From NCBI GenBank assembly GCA_016294105.1, contig JAEDCN010000031.1, positions 1-29,194 of the forward strand: DNA of 29,194 nt. Direction: 5' to 3'. Position 1 is the first letter of the stretch; every line of letters begins with the position of its first letter. The translations under genes and the position numbers were made by a program. The notes under the pieces were generated by a model. That model was given only the letters and a program-made list of their open reading frames with translations. It searched no databases and was not told the DNA's origin. The stretch is from Treponema sp. (GTDB taxonomy: Bacteria > Spirochaetota > Spirochaetia > Treponematales > Treponemataceae). Below, in pieces: positions 22,855-29,194 of this stretch.

Positions 22855-24132
22855 TTATTCTGCATCAACAGTTTTGGGAAGAATCAAGTTCAACAGGATT
22901 CCCACAACGGTAGCCAGAGCAACACCACCCAAAGAGAAGGTAAAGTCTTTTCCTACATTAAATTGCAGGATTCCACCACCAATTCCGATAACCATGATTA
23001 CAGAAGAAATGGTAAGATTTCTCTTATCCTTGTAGTCAACACCGCTTTCTACGATGGTGCGAAGTCCACTGGAAGCAATCAGTCCGTACAGCAGCATGGA
23101 AATACCGCCCATAACGGGACCAGGAATGGTCTGGATAATGGAACCGAACTTCTGGATAAAGGACAAAAGCAGGGCAACTACAGCAGCACCACCAATAACC
23201 CAAACGCTATATACCTTGGTAATGGCCATAACACCGATGTTTTCTCCGTAGGTGGTGTTTGGAGGTCCACCCCAAAGAGCAGCCCAGGCAGTGGCAACAC
23301 CGTCACCCAGCAAGGTGCGGTGCAAACCGGGATCCTTGTAAAAGTCCTGTCCCACAACACGGGAAGTAACCAGCGTGTCTCCCAGGTGCTCGCAGATGGT
23401 AGCCAAGGATACGATGATAAAGGTAACGATGGGCACAATGCCGAACTTGGGAATTGCAAAATGAGGGGCACCAAACCAGCTTGATTCCTGTACAATAGTA
23501 AAGTCGATGAGCTTGTAGGCGGGGAAAATCATTCCCATAATCAGGGTGAAAAGATAACCGCCCACCAAACCGATGAGGATGGAAATGGTGTTGAAGAAAC
23601 CCTTGAAAAAGATAGTGGCAATAATGGCAATGGCCAAGGTAACCAGGGCAATGGAGAAATATACCAAGGAATACTGGTCACCGTTCATCATGGCAGAGGT
23701 CATGGCAGTGGGAGCCAAGTTCAAGCCGATTACGATGATTACAGAACCGATAACAACGGGAGGCAAAGCTCTATCTAACCACTTTGTTCCAGCCAGCCGA
23801 ACGATTCCTGCCACTACAGCGTAAAAAATACCAGCACAAAAGGCTCCACCCAAGGCATAGGGCATACCGAATTCACCAGCGACACCAATTAAGGCAGGAA
23901 TAAAGGCAAAGGATGATCCTAAGAAGGCGGGAACCTTTGCTCCTGTAATCAGAATGTACAGCAAGGTACCAGTTCCAGCTGTAAACAAGGCAGTGGAAGG
24001 ACTTAATCCTGTTAATAGAGGAACCAGTACCGTGGCTCCAAACATTGCAAACACGTGCTGAAAACTGAGGGGAATCCAGCGTACCAGAGGAGGCCGGTCA
24101 GAAGGCCCTAAAATCTGATCATTCTTTGACAT
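22855..24132 (-). CDS. uraA: Uracil permease (NCS2/UraA family)
   Basis: A 425-residue polytopic membrane protein of the nucleobase:cation symporter-2 family. It shows the N-terminal VRWIPLSFQHVFAMFGATVLVP segment (first 20: VRWIPLSFQHVFAMFGATVL), the substrate-site Glu in TICEHLGD, and the signature GGPPNTTYGENIGVMAITKV. It imports uracil with protons. I start at the ATG at 24132 (GGAG 5 nt upstream); the nine extra upstream codons lack support. The start overlaps a 22-codon ORF that has its own Shine-Dalgarno. A xanthine/uric-acid transporter is less likely given the close UraA resemblance. No pyrR or other pyrimidine gene is adjacent. Confidence 0.93.
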   Translation of the reverse strand: MSKNDQILGPSDRPPLVRWIPLSFQHVFAMFGATVLVPLLTGLSPSTALFTAGTGTLLYILITGAKVPAFLGSSFAFIPALIGVAGEFGMPYALGGAFCAGIFYAVVAGIVRLAGTKWLDRALPPVVIGSVIIVIGLNLAPTAMTSAMMNGDQYSLVYFSIALVTLAIAIIATIFFKGFFNTISILIGLVGGYLFTLIMGMIFPAYKLIDFTIVQESSWFGAPHFAIPKFGIVPIVTFIIVSLATICEHLGDTLVTSRVVGQDFYKDPGLHRTLLGDGVATAWAALWGGPPNTTYGENIGVMAITKVYSVWVIGGAAVVALLLSFIQKFGSIIQTIPGPVMGGISMLLYGLIASSGLRTIVESGVDYKDKRNLTISSVIMVIGIGGGILQFNVGKDFTFSLGGVALATVVGILLNLILPKTVDAE

Positions 24133-24187
24133 TATATCTCCTCTCCCAGCCCACATCATTAAAGATAATTGATGAAGGCTGCGACAT
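24119..24187 (-). CDS. Possible 22-residue leader peptide overlapping uraA
   Basis: An ATG at 24187 preceded by GGGAGG (4 nt spacing) opens a 22-codon frame (MSQPSSIIFNDVGWERRYNV then KE) ending with TGA at 24119-24121, 14 nt inside uraA in another frame. This allows translational coupling to uraA. A possible -10 (TAGTAT, 24199-24204, preceded by TGG) would start RNA right at this Shine-Dalgarno. The call is tentative: the frame is short and coding bias cannot be judged. Confidence 0.35.
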   Translation of the reverse strand: MSQPSSIIFNDVGWERRYNVKE

Positions 24188-24209
24188 AAAACCTCCCAAT
24201 ACTACCATA

Positions 24210-24243
24210 AAAACAAAGGGTCGTAAAGACGACCCTTTGTTTT
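24210..24243. terminator. Strong bidirectional terminator after the sugar ABC operon
   Basis: A 15-bp perfect stem (24210-24224 with 24229-24243, core AACAAAGGGTCGT) and an AAAG loop. Its A/T ends provide U tracts in both directions. It closes the permease operon and lies upstream of uraA. Confidence 0.85.
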
Positions 24244-24262
24244 CAAAAAAATTGTAGCCCCT

Positions 24263-24426
24263 GAGTTTCGGAACGAAACTCCCTAAGCTGGCCGCAGGCC
24301 AGCACCTAGCCATCTTGCCCGAGTTTCGGAACGAAACTCGCTGAGCTGGCCGCAGGCCAGCGCCTAGCCATCTTGCCCGAGTTTCGGAACGAAACTCGTT
24401 AAGCTGGCCGCAGGCCAGCGCCTAGC
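24263..24426. repeat. Three tandem 58-bp repeats, each with two perfect hairpins
   Basis: Units begin at 24263, 24321 and 24379; the third is cut at about 24426. Each contains GAGTTTCG-GAA-CGAAACTC (8-bp stem) and GCTGGCC-GCA-GGCCAGC (7-bp stem), then CCTAGCC. All six hairpins are identical. Variation is confined to the linker between hairpins (CCTAA, GCTGA, GTTAA) and one A/G after them. The third copy ends over the stop codon of the permease gene, so the array forms its 3' untranslated region up to the terminator. It resembles REP/BIME-type elements. There are no variable spacers of the CRISPR kind. Confidence 0.9.
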
Positions 24427-25276
24427 CCTTGACAGCTCCAGACAAAACACCCTTGATGATGTATTTCTGACAGGACAGATAGAAGATAACCACAGGAAGC
24501 ATGGCAAGCACCAGCATGGCCATCATGGCGCCCATGTCTACCGCACCATAGCCACCCCGCAAATACTGGATGGCAATGGGAATGGTCTTGTAGTCCGTTC
24601 CGATAGTGAGATAGGGCAAAAGATAGTCGTTCCAGACCCACATAATCTCCAGAATGGCGATGGTAATGCCTGTACTTTTCAGCATAGGAACAATGACTTG
24701 GAAGAAGATTTGGGGCGGCGTGGCACCGTCAATCATGGCAGCCTCTTCCATGGACAGAGGAATTGACTTGATAAAGCCAGAGAACATAAAGGTGGACATT
24801 CCGCAACCAAAGCCAATGTAAATCAGGATAATTCCAATAGGATTGTCCAGATGCAACATATTTGCCATCTTGCTCATGGTAAACATTACCATCTGGAAGG
24901 GTACAATCATGGAGAATACCAGACTGTAGTACACGCCACTAGTGAATTTATTTTTAACTCTGGTAATGAACCAGGCTAACATGCTGCTAATCAGCAAAAT
25001 TCCTGCCACAGAAGCCACCGTAATCCACAGAGAATAACCAAAGGCCTTGAAGAATTTGATTTTGGTAATACCGGTGATGTAGTTGGACAAACCCACAAAG
25101 GTGGGATTGTCAGGATTAGTAGAAGGCAACAAGAAAGGTTCCGTGGAAATGAAGAGTCGACCCTTGAAGGAGTTCATGAGAACCACCGCAATGGGAAACA
25201 ACACGTAGATTGCAGCCACCACCAAAAAAGCAAAGATAAACCACTTGGTAGACTTGTTTTTTTGAATCATGCTCAT
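24422..25276 (-). CDS. Sugar ABC transporter permease, MalG/CUT1 type
   Basis: A 284-residue inner-membrane permease with about six membrane spans. It has a large extracytoplasmic loop after the first span, as in MalG-type proteins. The cytoplasmic EAA loop reads MEEAAMIDGATPPQIFFQVIVP, i.e. EEAAMIDGA..(9)..P. It moves a carbohydrate with its partner encoded just upstream and with an ATPase. AAGGAGG lies 7 nt before the ATG. The start overlaps the upstream permease stop by 4 bp (ATGA), so the two are coupled. The stop codon TAG lies within the last 58-bp repeat. No ATPase gene is present, so a shared MsmK/UgpC-type ATPase elsewhere is likely. Confidence 0.93.
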   Translation of the reverse strand: MSMIQKNKSTKWFIFAFLVVAAIYVLFPIAVVLMNSFKGRLFISTEPFLLPSTNPDNPTFVGLSNYITGITKIKFFKAFGYSLWITVASVAGILLISSMLAWFITRVKNKFTSGVYYSLVFSMIVPFQMVMFTMSKMANMLHLDNPIGIILIYIGFGCGMSTFMFSGFIKSIPLSMEEAAMIDGATPPQIFFQVIVPMLKSTGITIAILEIMWVWNDYLLPYLTIGTDYKTIPIAIQYLRGGYGAVDMGAMMAMLVLAMLPVVIFYLSCQKYIIKGVLSGAVKG

Positions 25277-26124
25277 TGCTCTACCTCCTTACCACGAGTA
25301 ATCCGCAACTGTAACAAGGCAATAGCGGCAACGATGATGGTGAACACCACCGCCTTTGCCTGGCCAACACCCTCAAAGCCAGTGCGTCCGTAGAAGGTAT
25401 TGTAGATGTTCAGTGCTAAAAGCTCTGTCTGCTTGCCTGGCTCACCAGCAGTTAAAGCCAGGTTCTGGTCAAAGAGCTTAAAGCCATTTGTTACCGTCAT
25501 GAAAAGACAGATTGTTATGGAAGGCATGACGCTGGGAATGATGATTTTAGTAAGGGTAGTCCACCAACCAGCCCCATCAATGGCTGCAGCTTCCAGCATG
25601 TCTCCTGGAATATTCTGAATGGCGGCAATGTAGATAACCATCATATATCCCACATTCTGCCAGTTCATCAGCACCACCAAGCCCCAAAATCCATATTTTG
25701 GATCGCTCACAATGGTAGCCCCGTACTTGTACAGCACACCGTTAATAATCACCTGCCAAATCCAGCCCAAAACAATACCACCGATGAGGTTTGGCATAAA
25801 GAAGATGGTACGGAACACATTTGTTCCCGGCAGCTTTTTGGTAAGCATAAGAGCAAGGGCAAAGGCGAAGAAATTAATGGACAAGACAGATACAATAGTA
25901 AACTTTACCGTAAGCCACAAAGCTGAATTAAAATAATTGTCGATAGTAAAGGCCTTTACGTAATTGTCCAGCCCCACCCACTGGGCGTTGGTCACATTGG
26001 TGAATTCACAAAAGGACAGGTAGATTCCCATAAACATGGGAATGAGGAAGGCCATGAGAAAGCATAGGATGCCTGGAAGGGCAAAAAGGGGAAAATATTT
26101 TCCCAAGGATTTTTCCATAACCAT
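25273..26124 (-). CDS. Sugar ABC transporter permease, MalF/CUT1 type
   Basis: A 283-residue permease with six predicted membrane spans and the EAA motif LEAAAIDGAGWWTTLTKIII (Glu-Ala-Ala-x3-Gly pattern). It pairs with the MalG-type permease that overlaps it by 4 bp. I chose the ATG at 26124 (GGAG 7 nt upstream). The 12 residues added by the longer frame run into the terminator hairpin upstream, so they are not likely coding. The gene begins just after a terminator-like hairpin (26138-26174) that separates it from the binding-protein gene. The substrate cannot be told from sequence alone. Confidence 0.93.
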   Translation of the reverse strand: MVMEKSLGKYFPLFALPGILCFLMAFLIPMFMGIYLSFCEFTNVTNAQWVGLDNYVKAFTIDNYFNSALWLTVKFTIVSVLSINFFAFALALMLTKKLPGTNVFRTIFFMPNLIGGIVLGWIWQVIINGVLYKYGATIVSDPKYGFWGLVVLMNWQNVGYMMVIYIAAIQNIPGDMLEAAAIDGAGWWTTLTKIIIPSVMPSITICLFMTVTNGFKLFDQNLALTAGEPGKQTELLALNIYNTFYGRTGFEGVGQAKAVVFTIIVAAIALLQLRITRGKEVEQ

Positions 26125-26137
26125 ACTGAATCTCCAT

Positions 26138-26174
26138 AAAAAAAGGGACTCGCGCCTCAAAAGACACGAGTCCC
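26138..26174 (-). terminator. Attenuator-type terminator between binding protein and permeases
   Basis: Minus-strand stem CGGGACTCG...CGAGTCCC (8 perfect bp: 26145-26152 with 26167-26174), a 14-nt loop, then seven T (26144-26138). It lies between the solute-binding protein stop (26188) and the first permease start (26124). Partial read-through would give much more binding protein than permease, a common arrangement. Confidence 0.8.
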
Positions 26175-26187
26175 GTAAATCAATTAC

Positions 26188-27540
26188 TTACTTGTTCTTG
26201 ATGCTCCATTCAGCGGCCCACTGGTCCTGAGCTGTCTTTACAACAGTATTCCAGTCAGACTTTCCTTCAAAGTAAGCCAACAATGCGGAACCCAATGCAT
26301 TCTTCCATTCCTCAGATGGAATAGCAGCAAAGGTCCAACCGATGGAAGTAACACCGCTCTTGTTCATCCAGATGCTTACCTGCTGAGAAAGAGGATCGGT
26401 AGGAAGTTCGGCCTCGCTGAAGCTATTGAAAGGAGTGATGAATTTCAGGTCTTCAGAAACAAGCTTCTTTCCGGTGGGGGAGCTAAACAACCAGGTCAAG
26501 AATACATCGGCACCAGCCTGAGCCTCTGCACTGGCATTCTTGTTGATACACAGATAGTTTTCTGTTCCCACACACAAACCGGCATTCATTTCACCGTCGA
26601 TACCCATGTACAAGGGCAAGAATTTAATGTCAGCAGAAGCAACCTTGTTTCCAGGTGTTCCCAAAATCTGAGCAGCTGCCCAGTTTCCGTTCTGAACCAT
26701 GGCACACTGACCCAAGGCAAATTCAGCCATGGAATCATCTACACTCTTGGAACCCAGCAAGGTCTTGGCAGTAAGGCTGTTGTTGGTGTACAGATCCATC
26801 AAGTCCTTGAAGTTCTTGTTGTAGGTAAAGTCCAAGGTTTCTGCAGCAAGCCCAGTGAGAACAGGTGAGGTTTCGGGAGCCTTCTTCAAGAATTCATAGT
26901 ACAAGGGAACGTTTACCGTGTGGGTCTGCCATCTCCACTGGTTTCCAGCGGCCATGGAAGTACTGGCGAATACACCCTTGATTCCCAGGGCATCCTTGTT
27001 CTTCTGCATATCCTCAACTACAGCCTTCAATGTGGCAAAGTCCTTGATTTCCTCTGCAGAGTTAATTGCTACAGCCTTGTTGGGCAGAGTAAAGTACTTG
27101 TTCATGATGGCATTGTTGTAGATGATTCCGTAGCCTTCTACAGCATAAGGAATTGCTGCAACCTTTCCGTCCAGCTTGAGAGCCATGGACTTGTCTGCCA
27201 ACAGCTTGTAAAAATTGGTGTTGTCTAATGCAGCGGCATCGTTGCGGGATCCTTCAAGACCAACAGGTCCGTTTGTCTGGAAGATAACAGGAGGATTTGA
27301 CTTTGCCTGCTCGCTCTTCAATGTCTGCTCATAGGTTCCAGAAGCTGCAGTTACAACCTTCAGCTTGTAACCAGGATTTTCAGCCTGGAAGGCAGGGATA
27401 ACCTTTGCCTCATATACATCAGCGATTTCTGGCTTAAAGTTCAGGAAGTAGATTTCCTGAGCCTTATCCTTTCCACCACCAGCAAACAGCATGCTTCCTG
27501 CTACTGCCAGCATCAGAACGATTCCAAGTGCTTTCTTCAT
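26188..27540 (-). CDS. Extracellular sugar-type solute-binding protein
   Basis: A 450-residue family-1 solute-binding protein. The signal peptide MKKALGIVLMLAVAGSMLFA is followed by GGGKDK. There is no lipobox cysteine, so it is probably cut by signal peptidase I after FA and either free or anchored some other way. The mature part shows the two-lobe pattern with F-K-P-E-I-A..V-I-P-A-F, PYAVEGYGIIYN and FALGQCAMVQNGNW typical of cluster-B (maltose-type) binding proteins. AAAGGAG stands 6 nt before the ATG. It is the first gene of the operon, with a promoter and LacI-type operator about 120-145 bp upstream. The substrate is unknown. Confidence 0.92.
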   Translation of the reverse strand: MKKALGIVLMLAVAGSMLFAGGGKDKAQEIYFLNFKPEIADVYEAKVIPAFQAENPGYKLKVVTAASGTYEQTLKSEQAKSNPPVIFQTNGPVGLEGSRNDAAALDNTNFYKLLADKSMALKLDGKVAAIPYAVEGYGIIYNNAIMNKYFTLPNKAVAINSAEEIKDFATLKAVVEDMQKNKDALGIKGVFASTSMAAGNQWRWQTHTVNVPLYYEFLKKAPETSPVLTGLAAETLDFTYNKNFKDLMDLYTNNSLTAKTLLGSKSVDDSMAEFALGQCAMVQNGNWAAAQILGTPGNKVASADIKFLPLYMGIDGEMNAGLCVGTENYLCINKNASAEAQAGADVFLTWLFSSPTGKKLVSEDLKFITPFNSFSEAELPTDPLSQQVSIWMNKSGVTSIGWTFAAIPSEEWKNALGSALLAYFEGKSDWNTVVKTAQDQWAAEWSIKNK

Positions 27541-27570
27541 AAAAAACTCCTTTGTGTATGATGGGGATTG

Positions 27571-27589
27571 GCACCAGAATTACTGGTGC
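27571..27589. promoter_or_regulatory. Perfect inverted repeat in the binding-protein leader
   Basis: GCACCAG-AATTA-CTGGTGC (7-bp arms, 5-nt loop), 31 bp before the binding-protein ATG and inside its predicted 5' untranslated region. It may be an operator or an mRNA-stabilising hairpin. It has no U tract. Confidence 0.45.
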
Positions 27590-27656
27590 TAGAACTGATA
27601 CAAAAATGACACTTTTCACCAGTCCCATCCTCTTTGTTTAACACTCTCTTAAATAC

Positions 27657-27685
27657 ATAGTAAACCGATTTAGTAAGCCTGTCAA
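27657..27685 (-). promoter_or_regulatory. Promoter of the sugar ABC operon
   Basis: On the minus strand TTGACA (27680-27685), 17 bp, TACTAT (27657-27662). The predicted start is near 27650, giving a leader of about 110 nt. The 312-bp gap 27541-27852 holds this promoter, its operator and the hairpin at 27571-27589. I see no gene in it, and the part 27690-27852 has only A/T-rich sequence with small dyads. Confidence 0.65.
27658..27675. promoter_or_regulatory. LacI-family-type operator overlapping the promoter
   Basis: TAGTAAACCGATTTAGTA is an 18-bp dyad with 14 of 18 bases symmetric and a central CG, matching the AAACCGNTTT style of LacI/GalR-family sites. It covers the -10 box and much of the spacer, so a bound repressor would block RNA polymerase. 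No LacI-type gene lies in the window. Confidence 0.55.
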
Positions 27686-27852
27686 GAAATAAATTTCAAG
27701 AAATCAGGATTTTCAGCTTGGAAAAAGCAACCCACTTACAGTATAGGCTTTTTACCAGTTGGTTTTCAAAACTAAGGGTTTTTTTTCCGCCAGAATGCTT
27801 ATAAGGTATTTTTAATGATGGAACTACTCCCATCCTGCCGAAAATATGTGAC

Positions 27853-29055
27853 ATGAAGGGAATAAAATTTTTAGTCGGTTGTGTAACATTGGTATTGTTG
27901 GCTGGAAGTCTTTGGGCCCAGTCTCTTCACATTGATATTCAGGACATTGTTCTGGACACCATCTTTCAGGAGGATGGGGAAATCCAAGGCTTTATGCTTT
28001 ATATCCGTCAAAAGCCTGGAATGGAATCCGTACTGCTGACAGAAACCACCCGTTCTGCAGACGGTATGGCCACCAACTATGCCTATCGTGCACTGGAGTG
28101 GAACGAAACCAACGGCAACGAGCGACGGCTGCTGAACGGCCAGCCACTAGTATCAGAATACGCCAAATTCAGCATCATAGACTCCACCCCAGAAATCCAC
28201 CCCACCTTGGGAACTGCCTTCTGTCTCTATATTCCCGCCCAGATTCAGTACGGCTACCCTTGGTCCCGAAGCGGCTTGGTACAGGTGGGAGTGGGAACCT
28301 TCATCAATATCCGAGCCTTTGGTGCCTTGTACGGTGACTACAGCAAGGGCTATGAGGATAATCCCTTTATGTTCGACCTAGGAAAACCTACCCCTGATGA
28401 GCCTAAGCCAGTGGCCCTTACCGATTCCTATAATCCCCAAGCCGTCTCTGCCTTTGACCAAATCGCCAAGGAGGTAGGAGGCACCATCACCTATTCCAAG
28501 GGACCAGAAACCATCACCGACGATATTCTGAAAATTCTACAGAGCCTTGATCCCAGTCGTCCTGCAAATATTGTTTTTGCCCTGGATAGTACAGGCAGCA
28601 TGAAGGATGATGTGGCACGACTACGGAAGGACTTTATTCCCCGCCTCCAGACACTGCTGGAAGAATTTACCGCTCCCGTTCAGCTGGGACTGCTGCTGTA
28701 TCGTGACTATGTTGATAACTACGATTACGAAGGTCTTCCTGTAAAGGTTTATCCTTCCACATCTTCTCTGGAAGTGTTTGAAAGCAATCTTTTTGATTTT
28801 ACCATTCGAGGAAACGAGGGGGGCGACGTACCAGAAGCAGTGTACGAGGCCCTCTACGGCTCCATGGATTTTTACAACTGGACAGAAGGAGCCCAAGGAC
28901 GGGTTATCCTCATCGGTGATGCAGAGCCCCATGCAAACCCTCGTGGTTCAAAGAAATATACCAAGGAGTTGGTGGTTTCCACTGCCGTGGACAAGGGGAT
29001 TATCATAGATACTATCATCACCCCAGATGGAAAAACCTCCGCTGACAGGAAATAA
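27853..29055 (+). CDS. Secreted von Willebrand factor A-domain protein
   Basis: A 400-residue protein with a signal peptide (FLVGCVTLVLLAGSLWAQ, cleavage after WAQ or A22). Residues 25-235 are an uncharacterised beta-rich domain. Residues 238-400 are a VWA domain: the MIDAS motif DSTGS (245-249), the GGDVPEAV segment (323-330), and the strand VILIGDAEPH with Asp356. The complete MIDAS implies metal-dependent binding to another protein or surface ligand. No Shine-Dalgarno or convincing promoter is visible before the ATG at 27853, and the next in-frame ATG is far downstream. The VWA domain reaches the C-terminus at the TAA, so it is not truncated. A Cys at position 10 does not sit in a proper lipobox. 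Confidence 0.75.
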   Translation: MKGIKFLVGCVTLVLLAGSLWAQSLHIDIQDIVLDTIFQEDGEIQGFMLYIRQKPGMESVLLTETTRSADGMATNYAYRALEWNETNGNERRLLNGQPLVSEYAKFSIIDSTPEIHPTLGTAFCLYIPAQIQYGYPWSRSGLVQVGVGTFINIRAFGALYGDYSKGYEDNPFMFDLGKPTPDEPKPVALTDSYNPQAVSAFDQIAKEVGGTITYSKGPETITDDILKILQSLDPSRPANIVFALDSTGSMKDDVARLRKDFIPRLQTLLEEFTAPVQLGLLLYRDYVDNYDYEGLPVKVYPSTSSLEVFESNLFDFTIRGNEGGDVPEAVYEALYGSMDFYNWTEGAQGRVILIGDAEPHANPRGSKKYTKELVVSTAVDKGIIIDTIITPDGKTSADRK

Positions 29056-29194
29056 TCTGTAAGTCTGGGGTTGTAGAGCAGCTCTTGACCCAGTCCCAAC
29101 AAACAGATTCAAAAAAAACAAAAGCCCCCGATTAAATGCAGGCCACTGAAAAAGGTCTCCAATTTTAAGGCCTGAAAAAAAAAGCCAGATTTTT
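29056..29194. other. A-rich 3' flank, no gene seen
   Basis: This 139-bp tail after the VWA gene holds several A runs and short imperfect dyads (for example CAGGCC near 29140 with GGCCTG near 29171), but no clear terminator with a U tract on the + strand and no ORF worth naming. Confidence 0.5.

Noticed and set aside
22963..23484. + strand ORF of 173 codons
   Set aside because: Antisense to uraA transmembrane segments; no Shine-Dalgarno or family resemblance.
24133..24262. PyrR-binding attenuator before uraA
   Set aside because: Only one terminator hairpin is present, it lies upstream of the likely promoter, and I see no PyrR-type anti-antiterminator.
24188..24313. Upstream part of the 64-codon minus-strand frame ('MARCWPAAS...')
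   Set aside because: It is translation through the hairpin repeat and the terminator; only the last 22 codons have a Shine-Dalgarno and are kept as a possible leader peptide.
24263..24426. CRISPR array
   Set aside because: Repeats are contiguous 58-bp units with no unique spacers, the stems fill the unit, and no cas gene is near.
29056..29194. Terminator after the VWA gene
   Set aside because: Only imperfect dyads followed by A runs, not U runs, on the + strand.

Overview
The window looks like chromosomal DNA of a spirochaete, most probably a Treponema-like organism. I infer this from protein style and gene order, not from a search. The order ispE-spoVG-(tRNA-Gln)-rplY-tilS-ftsH resembles the spoVG/L25/tilS/ftsH neighbourhood I recall from Borrelia. 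There is also an Na+-pump decarboxylase set (oadGAB), a DUF115/MptE-like protein and a solute-binding protein whose signal peptide ends in FAGGG. Nearly all genes are intact housekeeping genes. I see no transposase, integrase, phage gene or CRISPR array.

Layout. (1) 1-3.5 kb, + strand: a membrane-anchored parvulin-type PPIase, then a DUF115/MptE-like protein. They run convergently into lepA, with both stop codons inside one terminator hairpin. (2) 3.5-14.45 kb, - strand: ispE, spoVG, tRNA-Gln and rplY end at a UUCG-loop terminator. Then come tilS, ftsH, a secreted TPR protein with DxDxDG loops, an HtrA-like protease lipoprotein and lepA. This is a protein-quality-control and translation cluster. 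(3) 14.5-14.95 kb, + strand: a self-contained unit (promoter, 78-residue hyperacidic ORF, terminator) divergent from ispE. (4) 15-21.1 kb, - strand: oadG-oadA-oadB with its own near-consensus promoter, and lysC-dapB with another. (5) 21.2-22.7 kb, + strand: a secreted protein with a transglutaminase/SirB1-like core. (6) 22.85-27.54 kb, - strand: uraA (with a possible overlapping leader peptide), and a sugar-type ABC importer (binding protein, two permeases, no ATPase) under a promoter that overlaps a LacI-type operator. Three 58-bp double-hairpin repeats follow the importer. (7) 27.85-29.06 kb, + strand: a secreted VWA-domain protein.

Working together: ftsH, the HtrA-like lipoprotein, the TPR protein and the PPIase all concern envelope protein folding and turnover. 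oadGAB would convert oxaloacetate decarboxylation into a Na+ gradient. lysC-dapB feed lysine/diaminopimelate synthesis. The binding-protein gene is separated from its permeases by an attenuator-like terminator, which would let it be made in excess.

Most interesting items: the hyperacidic ORF; OadA with two biotinyl domains in tandem; the 58-bp repeats with perfectly conserved stems; promoters whose -10 boxes sit at the start codon of genes without a Shine-Dalgarno (ispE, ftsH and the 21.2-kb gene), suggesting leaderless mRNAs; and a terminator-like palindrome inside the first codons of the DUF115 gene. No single locus here is clearly a new defence or mobile system.
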